DNA of 64,000 nt from Paraeggerthella hominis (GTDB lineage Bacteria > Actinomycetota > Coriobacteriia > Coriobacteriales > Eggerthellaceae). Below, piece after piece: positions 37,946 through 45,633 of the stretch. Position 1 is the stretch's first letter, and each line of letters starts with the position of its first letter. Below the pieces are notes generated by a model. It was not told the origin of the DNA and searched no databases. It saw nothing but the letters and a program-made list of their open reading frames with translations. A program made the position numbers and the translations under genes. The DNA lies in assembly GCF_021044775.1 (NCBI RefSeq), contig NZ_JAJNOQ010000009.1:1-64000 (forward strand), in the 5' to 3' direction.

Positions 37946-38029
37946 TTACTGCGACACAAGGGAAGCCTGGGGTTGAGGCCGATTGTCGGCCGGGAGCTTG
38001 CCGGGCGCAGATGAGAAAGCGGGCGAGAT

Positions 38030-38959
38030 ATGACGGTTTACAAGAGCGTGTCGGAGCTGATCGGCGCTACGCCGCTGGTGGAGCTGACGAATTACGAGCG
38101 CAACCACAACCTGAAGGCGAAGATCGTCGGCAAGGTTGAATCGTTCAATCCGGGCGGGTCGGTGAAGGACCGCATCGCGAAGGCCATGATCGACCAGGCG
38201 TTGGCCGATGGGCTTATCGACCAGGACACCGTGCTCATCGAGCCTACGTCGGGAAACACCGGCATCGGTTTGGCTGCTATCGCCGCTGCGCGCGGCATGC
38301 GCCTTATCATCACCATGCCGGAAACGATGTCGGTCGAGCGCCGCAACCTCATGAAGGCATACGGTGCGGAACTCGTGCTGACCGAGGGCGCGCAGGGCAT
38401 GAAGGGCGCCATCGCGCGCGCCGACGAGCTGGCGGCCGAGATTCCCAATTCGTTCATTCCCGGCCAGTTCGTGAACCCGGCGAACCCGGCGGTGCACGAG
38501 GCCACCACGGGCCCGGAAATCTGGGAAGCTGCCGGCGGCGATGTGGACATCTTCGTGGCGGGCGTGGGCACGGGCGGCACGGTGAGCGGCACGGGCGCGT
38601 ACCTGAAGCGCATGAACCCGAACGTTCGGGTAGTTGCCGTGGAGCCCGCGACTTCGCCGGTGCTGTCCGAGGGACGTGCGGGCGCGCACAAGATCCAGGG
38701 CATTGGCGCGGGCTTCGTGCCCGACACGCTGAACACCGAGGTGTACGACGAGGTGATCACCGTGGCTGACGAGGACGCTTTCGCGGCGGGGCGCGAACTG
38801 GCGGCGAAGGAAGGCTTGCTCGTGGGCATTTCTTCGGGAGCGGCCGTGGCCGCCGCCACCGAGCTGGCGCGCCGCCCGGAAAACGAGGGGAAGACCATCG
38901 TGGTGATTCTTCCCGATACAGGCGAGCGTTACCTCTCGACGGCGATGTTCGACTTCTAA
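38030..38959 (+). CDS. cysK: Cysteine synthase A (O-acetylserine sulfhydrylase)
   Basis: 309 aa, full length. PLP lysine in NPGGSVKDR near residue 46, substrate loop EPTSGNTGIG near 75, GVGTGGTVSGTG phosphate loop near 181, and C-terminal GISSGAAVAAA. It condenses O-acetylserine with sulfide to give cysteine, the sulfur source for SufS further down the window. The ribosome site is weak. Alternatives in the family (cystathionine beta-synthase-like) are less likely because there is no CBS domain. Confidence 0.95.
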   Translation: MTVYKSVSELIGATPLVELTNYERNHNLKAKIVGKVESFNPGGSVKDRIAKAMIDQALADGLIDQDTVLIEPTSGNTGIGLAAIAAARGMRLIITMPETMSVERRNLMKAYGAELVLTEGAQGMKGAIARADELAAEIPNSFIPGQFVNPANPAVHEATTGPEIWEAAGGDVDIFVAGVGTGGTVSGTGAYLKRMNPNVRVVAVEPATSPVLSEGRAGAHKIQGIGAGFVPDTLNTEVYDEVITVADEDAFAAGRELAAKEGLLVGISSGAAVAAATELARRPENEGKTIVVILPDTGERYLSTAMFDF

Positions 38960-38977
38960 CGTTCGGCGACGATACAG

Positions 38978-39026
38978 CAAGGAGGGTCCACCGCAGGTTC
39001 GAACGACCTGCGGTGGACCCTCCTTG
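38978..39026 (+). terminator. Long perfect hairpin after cysK
   Basis: A 21-bp perfect inverted repeat (38978-38998 with 39006-39026) around a 7-nt loop, 18 nt after the cysK stop. It is followed by TTGTGA rather than a T run. First of a series of hairpins in this gap. Confidence 0.75.
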
Positions 39027-39037
39027 TTGTGAGATGC

Positions 39038-39093
39038 ATTGTCGCCCGAAACGTACGGAATCGAGCCGAAAACCGTCCGTTTCGGGCGACAAT
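39038..39093. repeat. Second long inverted repeat
   Basis: 39038-39058 pairs with 39073-39093 over 21 bp with one mismatch, loop 14 nt. No T tract follows. Function unknown. Confidence 0.7.
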
Positions 39094-39152
39094 ATCTTGA
39101 AATGCCGCGTTACGGCTCCGCGGTTCGCGACTCTCCCAGACATCTGGTTCGT

Positions 39153-39176
39153 CCATTGCGCGCTAACGTGCAATGG
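39153..39176. repeat. Short inverted repeat
   Basis: CCATTGC (39153-39159) pairs with GCAATGG (39170-39176) around a 10-nt loop, between the two larger flanking palindromes. Confidence 0.5.
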
Positions 39177-39220
39177 CAATGTTTTTTGTTGCTATTTGAT
39201 ATTAGCAACAAAAAACATTG
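39177..39220. promoter_or_regulatory. AT-rich 18-bp perfect palindrome upstream of satD
   Basis: 39177-39194 pairs perfectly with 39203-39220 around the loop TTTGATAT. The arms contain a T6/A6 tract and GTTGCTA, starkly AT-rich for this genome. It lies 30 nt upstream of a TATAAT (39250-39255) and 77 nt upstream of the satD start. It could be an operator, a bidirectional terminator or a mobile-element end. Confidence 0.6.
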
Positions 39221-39296
39221 GTACTAGTAAAAGCAATATATCTTGCTGCTATAATAAAACTCCCGATCAGGTGGCTTCAATTTCAAGGAGACGGTC

Positions 39297-40169
39297 GTGC
39301 AGCATTATGTGGCATTCATTGCGGACATCAAAGGATCTCGCAAATACCGGGCAGAAGAACGTGAATATTTACAAGATCTGACAAACGAATCGTTGTTCTT
39401 TGCCAACGAACTCTTTAATGGGGGCATTGAGAAGGACGTTGTTTTCAGCGCGGGCGACGAGGTCCAAGGGCTCTTCCGAGAGCCTGCAACGGCGTTTCTC
39501 TACTATCGCCTTCTGTGCTTTCTGCTTGGTCCTGGGGTGCTTCGTGGCGGTTTGGGAATTGGGACGTGGGACGTGCGTCTTGAAGAAGGGGCATCTACAA
39601 GCCAGGACGGCGAAGCCTACCATTACGCGCGCTCCGCTATCCTCGAGGCCCAGAAAAGGAGACGTTTCGATTTCGTTTTCCGATCCAGGGGGCTTTCGGA
39701 CGAGGTCCTCACAACCCTTGCGGATCATTCGCTGAGCATAGGCAAGATGAGGACGGCGACCCAGAACGACATGGCGCTTGCGGTCGAGCTCTTTTACCCG
39801 ATGCTGATCGCTTGCGGTCGTGACGTGTTTTCGGACAGCTTGAAAACACGTCTCAAAAATCTGCTGGAGTTGCGCACGCTTGGCTCTTCATGCCGCCGGG
39901 CCGAATCGGAGCTATTCAAAGGCTTGTTGTCGTCCTTTGACGACAGAGCAGACGGCTTCTTCGAGCCGGTGCAGCTCGAAGTCGGAAGGAATGCCGGTTC
40001 GTTTCGCTGTCTCGAAGGGGACCTTGTGGGGGTCTCGTATGCGCTTTCCCAGCGTTCCGGTATGTCGCGCCAGGGGATCGACCGCCTTCTCGCTCAGGGG
40101 TGCGTCGCCGAAGAACGGAATGCCACGGCCTTGTTTTCCTATTGCTCGACGCGCGAGTTCGGGTGGTGA
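39297..40169 (+). CDS. satD: SatD family protein with cyclase-like N-terminal core
   Basis: 290 aa. The opening HYVAFIADIKGSRKY and the SAGDEVQGLF and GLGIGTWDV motifs identify the SatD family, named from the Streptococcus secretion and acid tolerance locus, biochemical role unknown. These three motifs also have the order of the class III nucleotide cyclase core: Asp10 in the first and Asp54 in the second are 44 residues apart, the spacing of the two metal-binding Asp of adenylyl cyclase. The counterpart of the N-A-A-R helix reads GEAYHYARSA, so the active site is altered. The C-terminus (about 249-270) looks like a helix-turn-helix. GTG start with AAGGAG at 39285-39290. Codon use is less biased than in the neighbours. 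Confidence 0.85.
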   Translation: MQHYVAFIADIKGSRKYRAEEREYLQDLTNESLFFANELFNGGIEKDVVFSAGDEVQGLFREPATAFLYYRLLCFLLGPGVLRGGLGIGTWDVRLEEGASTSQDGEAYHYARSAILEAQKRRRFDFVFRSRGLSDEVLTTLADHSLSIGKMRTATQNDMALAVELFYPMLIACGRDVFSDSLKTRLKNLLELRTLGSSCRRAESELFKGLLSSFDDRADGFFEPVQLEVGRNAGSFRCLEGDLVGVSYALSQRSGMSRQGIDRLLAQGCVAEERNATALFSYCSTREFGW

Positions 40170-40176
40170 GCGCTCT

Positions 40177-40941
40177 ATGACGCTGGGATTCGCTTTGGTG
40201 CTTGTGCTGACGGGGCACGTCATCGCCGATTTCTATCTGCAGACGAACCGCGTCGCTCGAGGCAAGGGCGAAAGCGGGGTTCTGCTTGCTTTTCATTGCG
40301 GATGCTATGCGCTGTGCATGGCGTTTTTCGTTTCCGTAGCGCTTCCGCTTGACGGTATCGTCCTTGCTTGGCTTATCTTGTCGATATCTCATGCGCTCAT
40401 AGATTTCGGCAAGGCTCGACTCGAGAATCGAATCGGCTCGTCGCTGGCCGTTTTCGGCGTCGATCAGACGTTGCACATATTATTGTGTGCAGTGGTGGTC
40501 GCGGCGTTCTGCGATGGCTCGCCGATGATCGGGATCGTTGGGGTTCTCGCCGGCGTCATGGGCCCGACATCCGCCGCGATGGCTTTGGCGACGGGCTTGG
40601 TGCTGTTGATCGTCTGGCGTCCGGCGGCGATTCTCGTCCGCCTCCTACTCGGGGCGGTGAGGCTTGAAGGTGCCGATGCGACGCATGATGGCGAGAGTGC
40701 GATCGCAGAGTTGCGAGCGGGACGCTGGATAGGCATGCTCGAGCGCACCATCATATCCGTACTAGCGCTCTGCGGTCAGTTCGGCGCGATCGCCTTCGTG
40801 CTGACGGCCAAGAGTATCGCTCGTTTCAAGATGCTCGACGACAAGGAGTTCGCCGAATGCTACCTTGTCGGCACCCTTGCGAGCACGGCGGCGGCCATTC
40901 TCGTATCGTTGGCTGTCCAGGAGGTGGCCGTATGGAGCTAG
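40177..40941 (+). CDS. DUF3307 membrane protein
   Basis: 254 aa, about six to seven hydrophobic segments. The N-terminal VLTGHVIADFYLQTNRVA and the following helix with SHALIDFGKARLE match DUF3307, often encoded directly beside satD in other bacteria. The histidines and aspartates of GHVIADF, HCG and SHALID within predicted helices hint at a buried polar or metal site. It starts 7 nt after satD with GGTGGTGAG upstream. Its 3' end overlaps the helicase start by 10 nt, so all three genes are translationally linked. Function unknown. Confidence 0.85.
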   Translation: MTLGFALVLVLTGHVIADFYLQTNRVARGKGESGVLLAFHCGCYALCMAFFVSVALPLDGIVLAWLILSISHALIDFGKARLENRIGSSLAVFGVDQTLHILLCAVVVAAFCDGSPMIGIVGVLAGVMGPTSAAMALATGLVLLIVWRPAAILVRLLLGAVRLEGADATHDGESAIAELRAGRWIGMLERTIISVLALCGQFGAIAFVLTAKSIARFKMLDDKEFAECYLVGTLASTAAAILVSLAVQEVAVWS

Positions 40942-43721
40942 CGGACCCAGTCGAGCGAATATTCTTCATTAGGGATAACGGATCGGTTCCTTTCGATAAC
41001 GAGCCTGCCGAGGTGTACGAATACGAATACGTAGGGGAGAAGTGCTGGATCAGGCACAAAGAAGGAAAGAGGGCCTACCCCTACGGAAGGGTTCGCGTGA
41101 AAGAAGTTCACCCGAGGGAAACGAGGGATCCGCGTTCAACGGTTGTCAGGAGGAGCGGTTGGGCGTTCGACAATGTGGAGCGCATTGCGATGTACGATGG
41201 CTATCTAGCCGTGCGCTTCTCGAACGGCAGTTGCAGAGTGTATGCAATGAACGAGGTGTCCCTTGAAAAGGATGTGCTCGCAGACCCGCGGCCAAAGAAC
41301 GTGTTCGAGTACCTTCGGGCCCTTGCATCCACGGACGAGCTCCTGAACGAGAAAACGGATAGGCCTGTGCTCGAAGAGCGGTACGATGGTGTGGGGGCGG
41401 TCGCGAGCAGCACGATGCTCTCCTGCTACCTGTCGGGCGACGTTCCCGGCTCCCAGCAGAACGACCCTGCGACGCTCATTTACCCCTTCGGCCTCAATGC
41501 GAGCCAAAAGACGGCTGTCGAGCGGGCCTTCTCTGATAGGCTCAGCGTGGTGCAGGGGCCTCCTGGAACGGGGAAAACCCAGACGATCCTCAATATCATC
41601 GCCAATAACATTATGCAGGGTCGCACTACGGCCGTCGTATCGAACAACGTGTCAGCTGTGGAGAATGTTGCGGACAAGCTTGGCCGAAACGATGTGGGTT
41701 TCGTTTGCGCTCTGTTAGGTAGAAGCAAAATCAAGAAAGAGTTCTTTGGAAACCAGCCGGCATACCCACACGACCTCAAGGCCTGGGGCATAGCCTCGGA
41801 AGAGCGCGAAAGACTTATCGCCGAGGTGAGAGAGCTGGTGAGCGGATTGGGGCGAGCTCTCGAAGATCGCGGGCGCCTCGCCGAAATCGAGGCATCGATA
41901 ATCGCGTACGAAAGAGAATACGAGTACTTCAAGGACTATGCGGAGAGCCTTGGCAAGGGAGCAGTCGAGCCTCATGATCCGCGCTTCGGACGGACTTCAC
42001 GAAACATCTTGCGTTTTTGGGTGCGGGAAGGTCGACGCGTCGAGGAGGGCCGCTCCGTTGGTTTTCTGTACCGCGCCTACGTCAGGGCCTTCTTCGGCGG
42101 GTTCTACCTCGATGCGATCGAGCGCGATGACTTCCTCGTTGTGCCTTTGCTGCAAGACGCGTTCTATCGGGCGAAACTCAGAGAGTTGAGGGACGAGGCT
42201 CGCCTCCTAAAGGAAAGGTCGTACGACTTCGAGGCGAACATGGCGACTATCGAGGAGAAGTCCATGCGGGCGTTCAAAGCCCAGCTTGCAAAGCGTTACT
42301 CGCCGAATCGGGATCGTAGGACGTTCGAGCTAAGGAGCTTGCGGAGCGGATCGGCGGCGTTCGCGGAAGAGTATCCGGTGGTGTTGAGCACCACGCATTC
42401 GATCACGACTTCCCTCGGTCCAGGCTTCAGGTACGACAGCGTTCTCATGGACGAGGCTTCCCAGATAAGCGTGGCGGCTGGAGCTTTGGCTTTCGCATGC
42501 GCTAAAAACGTGGTCGTTGTCGGCGATCATAAGCAGCTTGCCAATGTGGTGAAGAGGGAGCGCGCGGACGAAACCGACCGTATTGCCGATAAATATCGCG
42601 TCCCGGATTGCTACCGCTATGCGAAGCATAGCATGCTCACGTCGGTTCTCGGCCTTTGGCCTGCATTGGAACCGACTTTGCTCAAAGAGCACTATCGCTG
42701 TCATCCTCGAATTATCGGCTTCTGCAACAAGATGTACTACGACGACGATCTTGTCATTATGACGAAGGACGAGGGCGAGCGGGACGTGCTCTCCTTCCAT
42801 CGCACCGTGCCAGGCAACCACGAGCGAGGGCGCAGGAACATGCGCCAAGTCTCTGTGGTGTGCGACGAGATCATTCCCGAGCTGGTCGATTCGGAGATTC
42901 GGGACATCGGCGTGATCGCGCCGTTCAACCCCCAGGTGTGCGAGCTGAAAAAGGCGGTCCCCGAAGGCGTTTCCGTGGCGACGGTTCATAAGTTCCAAGG
43001 ACGCGAGAACGACGCCATCATACTCTCCACTGTCGAAAACAACATTGGAGCCTTCGTCGGCGACCCCCAAATGGTCAACGTCGCGGTTTCTCGTGCGGTC
43101 AAGAAACTTCGCGTCGTCGCGTCGCAGAATCCTCGCGGACGTAAGGACAACGACATCGAGGAGCTTGCACGCTATATCGAGTACAACGGGTTCAAAATCG
43201 TCCAGAGCAACATCAGGTCCGTGTTCGACCTGCTGTACAAGGAATACGCCGAAGAGCGAGCGAGGTATTTGGGCAAGTATCCGCGTGTCTCCCGCTACGA
43301 TTCCGAGGACCTCATGGCGACGGCTTTGGAGGATATGCTCGCAACGGGTCGTTTCGCGCGGGTGTCGTTCCGGTGCCATGTGGGATTGTCCACGTTGGTA
43401 GGCGAGGGCATCTCCCTTTCGCCGCTCGAGGAGAGGTACGTGAGGGATCCGCGCACGCACGTGGATTTCCTCTTCTTCCGCGAGATGAACAAGCGTCCTT
43501 TGTTGGCCGTCGAGGTCGATGCCTGGCGATTCCACAAGGAAGGTACAAAGCAGTACAAACGGGATCGGATGAAGGATGCGATTCTCAAGCGGTGCGGGCT
43601 CCCGCTGCTCAGGTTGCCAACCGACAGCAGGGGTAGGGAGCGCGACGTAGGCGAAATCGAGAGGATGCTGGAGCGCTGCCTGGCGGAGCGCGATGACGAA
43701 ATCGGAGAGGGTGCTGTGTAG
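40932..43721 (+). CDS. SF1 (UPF1-like) helicase with C-terminal DUF2726 nuclease-like domain
   Basis: 929 aa from the ATG at 40932, with AGGAGG 7 nt upstream. The N-terminal 190 residues are unassigned. Walker A GPPGTGKT near residue 208, Walker B MDEASQ near 507, GDHKQL (motif III) near 535, HYRCHP (motif IV) near 585, and motif V/VI VHKFQGRENDAI and VNVAVSRA near 685-725 define a superfamily 1 DNA/RNA helicase. A coiled-coil insertion sits between motifs I and II. The C-terminal domain (about 780-915) reads THVDFLFF, VEVDAW and GLPLLRLP, the D...ExD plan of DUF2726/PD-(D/E)XK-like domains. Arginine codons AGG/AGA are frequent here but rare in the flanking genes, which suggests horizontal transfer. 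Confidence 0.88.
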   Translation: MELADPVERIFFIRDNGSVPFDNEPAEVYEYEYVGEKCWIRHKEGKRAYPYGRVRVKEVHPRETRDPRSTVVRRSGWAFDNVERIAMYDGYLAVRFSNGSCRVYAMNEVSLEKDVLADPRPKNVFEYLRALASTDELLNEKTDRPVLEERYDGVGAVASSTMLSCYLSGDVPGSQQNDPATLIYPFGLNASQKTAVERAFSDRLSVVQGPPGTGKTQTILNIIANNIMQGRTTAVVSNNVSAVENVADKLGRNDVGFVCALLGRSKIKKEFFGNQPAYPHDLKAWGIASEERERLIAEVRELVSGLGRALEDRGRLAEIEASIIAYEREYEYFKDYAESLGKGAVEPHDPRFGRTSRNILRFWVREGRRVEEGRSVGFLYRAYVRAFFGGFYLDAIERDDFLVVPLLQDAFYRAKLRELRDEARLLKERSYDFEANMATIEEKSMRAFKAQLAKRYSPNRDRRTFELRSLRSGSAAFAEEYPVVLSTTHSITTSLGPGFRYDSVLMDEASQISVAAGALAFACAKNVVVVGDHKQLANVVKRERADETDRIADKYRVPDCYRYAKHSMLTSVLGLWPALEPTLLKEHYRCHPRIIGFCNKMYYDDDLVIMTKDEGERDVLSFHRTVPGNHERGRRNMRQVSVVCDEIIPELVDSEIRDIGVIAPFNPQVCELKKAVPEGVSVATVHKFQGRENDAIILSTVENNIGAFVGDPQMVNVAVSRAVKKLRVVASQNPRGRKDNDIEELARYIEYNGFKIVQSNIRSVFDLLYKEYAEERARYLGKYPRVSRYDSEDLMATALEDMLATGRFARVSFRCHVGLSTLVGEGISLSPLEERYVRDPRTHVDFLFFREMNKRPLLAVEVDAWRFHKEGTKQYKRDRMKDAILKRCGLPLLRLPTDSRGRERDVGEIERMLERCLAERDDEIGEGAV

Positions 43722-43862
43722 AGTCGGTTGTGGCTTCACGCTGGTGGCGCCGATAACGGCGCGTTCGGTCTCCGCGACTATCATCCTGGCTACTATGCGG
43801 CGTTCGTCTACGACCTCGAGGGCAACAACATCGAGGCTGTGCTCCACGACTATGCCGAGTAG
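43722..43862 (+). pseudogene. 3' remnant of a VOC (glyoxalase/bleomycin-resistance) gene
   Basis: Immediately after, and in the same frame as, the helicase stop, 46 codons read to a TAG at 43860-43862. They give LHAGGADNGAFGLRDY, HPGYYAAFVYDLEGNN and IEAVLHDYAE, the standard C-terminal end of a VOC-fold protein with its metal-ligand Glu. There is no start codon and no N-terminal half anywhere upstream. The remnant marks the point where the satD-helicase segment joined older DNA. Confidence 0.85.
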
Positions 43863-43870
43863 CGGCATGA

Positions 43871-43907
43871 AAGGGGCGCCCCCGTCTGACGGAGGCGCCC
43901 CTTCTTT
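43871..43907. terminator. Terminator between the VOC remnant and suf operon
   Basis: A 10-bp stem (43871-43880 with 43894-43903), extended inside by CCGT/ACGG, followed by CTTT on the plus strand and TTTC on the minus strand. It was probably the native terminator of the VOC gene and also serves the convergent suf operon. Confidence 0.85.
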
Positions 43908-43967
43908 GCCAAAAGCATCCGCACGACCCGTGCAGTGGTGGAACGAGTGCGCGCTGTCGTTTCGACG

Positions 43968-44414
43968 TCACTGCGCCTTGCGTCCTGCCTCCGTTTCCTG
44001 CTCGAGCAGCTTCTCCAGCGTGCGCCAGGCGAGTTCGGCGCACTTGACGCGGGCGGGCATGCGGGCGATGGACTCGAGCTCGGCGGTCTCGTCGAGGTCG
44101 GCGCGCTCCTCGTCGGTGAGCGGGCGACCCTTGATCATGTCCAGGTAGAGGCTGGAAAGGCGCTGCGCTTCGGCGATGGTTTCGCCGGTGATCAGGTCGG
44201 CCATCATGTCGGCTGCCGCCTGGCTCACGGCGCAGCCGTGGCCGGTGAAGGCGGCTTCTTCGATCACGTCTCCGTTTAGGCGCAGCGCCAGCGTCAGCTC
44301 GTCGCCGCAGCTGGGGTTCACGCCGTCGTGCGTGCACGTGGGCTCGTCCATTTGGTACTTGTAGTCGGGGTGCGCGTTGTGCTCCATGAGCGCCGCGGTG
44401 TAGATGCTAGCCAT
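43968..44414 (-). CDS. sufU: SufU-type Fe-S assembly protein (zinc-dependent sulfur acceptor)
   Basis: 148 aa. IscU-like fold with the SufU-specific insertion. Three conserved Cys: Cys36 in NPSCGDE with its Asp, the Cys of GHGCAVSQAAADMM near 61, and the Cys of RVKCAEL near 125. In Gram-positive SUF systems SufU binds zinc through these residues and takes persulfide from SufS. The ATG at 44414 is preceded by GGAGGATCTTCA and overlaps the sufS stop by 8 nt. It is the last gene of sufCBDSU. Confidence 0.93.
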   Translation of the reverse strand: MASIYTAALMEHNAHPDYKYQMDEPTCTHDGVNPSCGDELTLALRLNGDVIEEAAFTGHGCAVSQAAADMMADLITGETIAEAQRLSSLYLDMIKGRPLTDEERADLDETAELESIARMPARVKCAELAWRTLEKLLEQETEAGRKAQ

Positions 44415-45633
44415 TGAAGATCCTCCAGACGGTGTCGAGGCCCTCGGCAAGCGCCTCGATATCGCTTTCGTCGTTGTAGAGCGCCAGCGAGGCTCGGCAG
44501 CACGACTCTTCTCCCAGCCATGTCAGCAGCGGCTGCGCGCAGTGCTGACCGGCGCGGATGGCAACGTTGTGCTCGTCGAGGATGCTGGCCACGTCGTGCG
44601 GGTGTATGCCGTCCACGTTGAAGCTGATGACGCCATGATGCTGCGCCGGGTCGGGGTGGCCGAGAACGCGGACGTAGGGAAGCTTCGCCAGGCGGTCCAT
44701 GCATGCGCGCACGAGCGCCTGCTCGCGCGCTTGCACGGCGTCCCAGCCGATGCTCTCGAGGTACGCGATGCCCGCGGCGGACGCGGCGATGCCCGCAGCG
44801 TCCTGCGTGCCCGCTTCGAACTTTTCGGGCACGGGAGCCCAGACGGCGTCGGCCTGCGTGACCGACGATATCATCTCGCCGCCCGTGAGAAACGGGGGCA
44901 TCTCTTCAAGCAAGTCCAGGCTGCCCCAGAGCATGCCCACGCCGAAGGGGCCGAACGCCTTATGCGCCGAGAAGGCGAAGAAGTCGCAGCCGAGCGCGCG
45001 CACGTCCACGGGCATGTGGGGCACCGACTGGGCGCCGTCGACCACCAGGTAGCCCCCCTGAGCATGGACGCGTTCGGCCATGGCCGCCAGAGGGTTCTCG
45101 ATCCCGAGGACGTTCGATACGTGCGCGGCAGCCACGATCTTGGTCTTCGGCCCTATTTTGACATCCAGTTCCTGGTTCGTGATCACGCCGTTTTCGTCAG
45201 GGTACAAGTACACGAGGTCGGCTCCTGCGTCGCGGCATGCTTGCTGCCAGGGGACGAGGTTCGAATGGTGCTCCATGATGGTGATGCACACCTCGTCGCC
45301 CGGCTCGAGCACCGTGGGCGCGAAAGCCTTTGCAACCAGGTTGAGCGCTTCGCTGGCGTTGCGGCAAAATACCAGCTCGCGGGGGTTATGGGCGCCGATA
45401 AAGCGCGTGATGCGCGCGCGGGCATCGTCGATGGCCTGGGTGGCGTCCACCGAAAGCCGGTACAGGCCGCGCAGCGCGTTCGCATTCATGGTCTCGTAGA
45501 ATGCGCGCTGGGCGTCCAGAACCGCGGCGGGCCGCTGCGCCGTGGCGGCGCTGTCCAGAAACGCCAGGCTTGGGTTTGCCGCGAGCAGCGGAAAGTCCTT
45601 GCGGTACGGATTGGCGGCTATGTCGACGCTCAT
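44407..45633 (-). CDS. sufS: SufS cysteine desulfurase (class V, PLP)
   Basis: 408 aa. It releases sulfur from cysteine as an enzyme-bound persulfide for Fe-S assembly. FLDSAATAQRP at the N-terminus, HHSNLVPWQ near 125, PLP-binding VVDGAQSVPH and lysine in FSAHKAFGPFG near 226, and the catalytic-Cys region RAGQHCAQPLL near 366. GAGGAGGCAACC precedes the ATG. A longer open frame upstream is an artefact of sufD overlap. The start overlaps the sufD stop as ATGA. Confidence 0.96.
   Translation of the reverse strand: MSVDIAANPYRKDFPLLAANPSLAFLDSAATAQRPAAVLDAQRAFYETMNANALRGLYRLSVDATQAIDDARARITRFIGAHNPRELVFCRNASEALNLVAKAFAPTVLEPGDEVCITIMEHHSNLVPWQQACRDAGADLVYLYPDENGVITNQELDVKIGPKTKIVAAAHVSNVLGIENPLAAMAERVHAQGGYLVVDGAQSVPHMPVDVRALGCDFFAFSAHKAFGPFGVGMLWGSLDLLEEMPPFLTGGEMISSVTQADAVWAPVPEKFEAGTQDAAGIAASAAGIAYLESIGWDAVQAREQALVRACMDRLAKLPYVRVLGHPDPAQHHGVISFNVDGIHPHDVASILDEHNVAIRAGQHCAQPLLTWLGEESCCRASLALYNDESDIEALAEGLDTVWRIFNG

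Noticed and set aside
37925..38029. Possible sulfur-related riboswitch before cysK
   Set aside because: Only one 6-bp hairpin is visible. The leader is about 85 nt and lacks SAM or T-box core motifs.
39039..39227. A 62-codon frame across the hairpin region before satD
   Set aside because: It reads straight through the palindromes, has no ribosome site and no similarity I recognise. The palindromes explain the open frame.
40177..40941. DUF3307 protein as a Pycsar or CBASS membrane effector
   Set aside because: It lacks a recognisable cyclic-nucleotide-binding domain, so I kept only the general idea of a signalling module and did not name it as such an effector.
38978..43862. Prophage or integrative element with integrase
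   Set aside because: No integrase, transposase, tRNA target or direct repeat was found at the edges. The segment looks acquired, but its mobility mechanism is not visible here.
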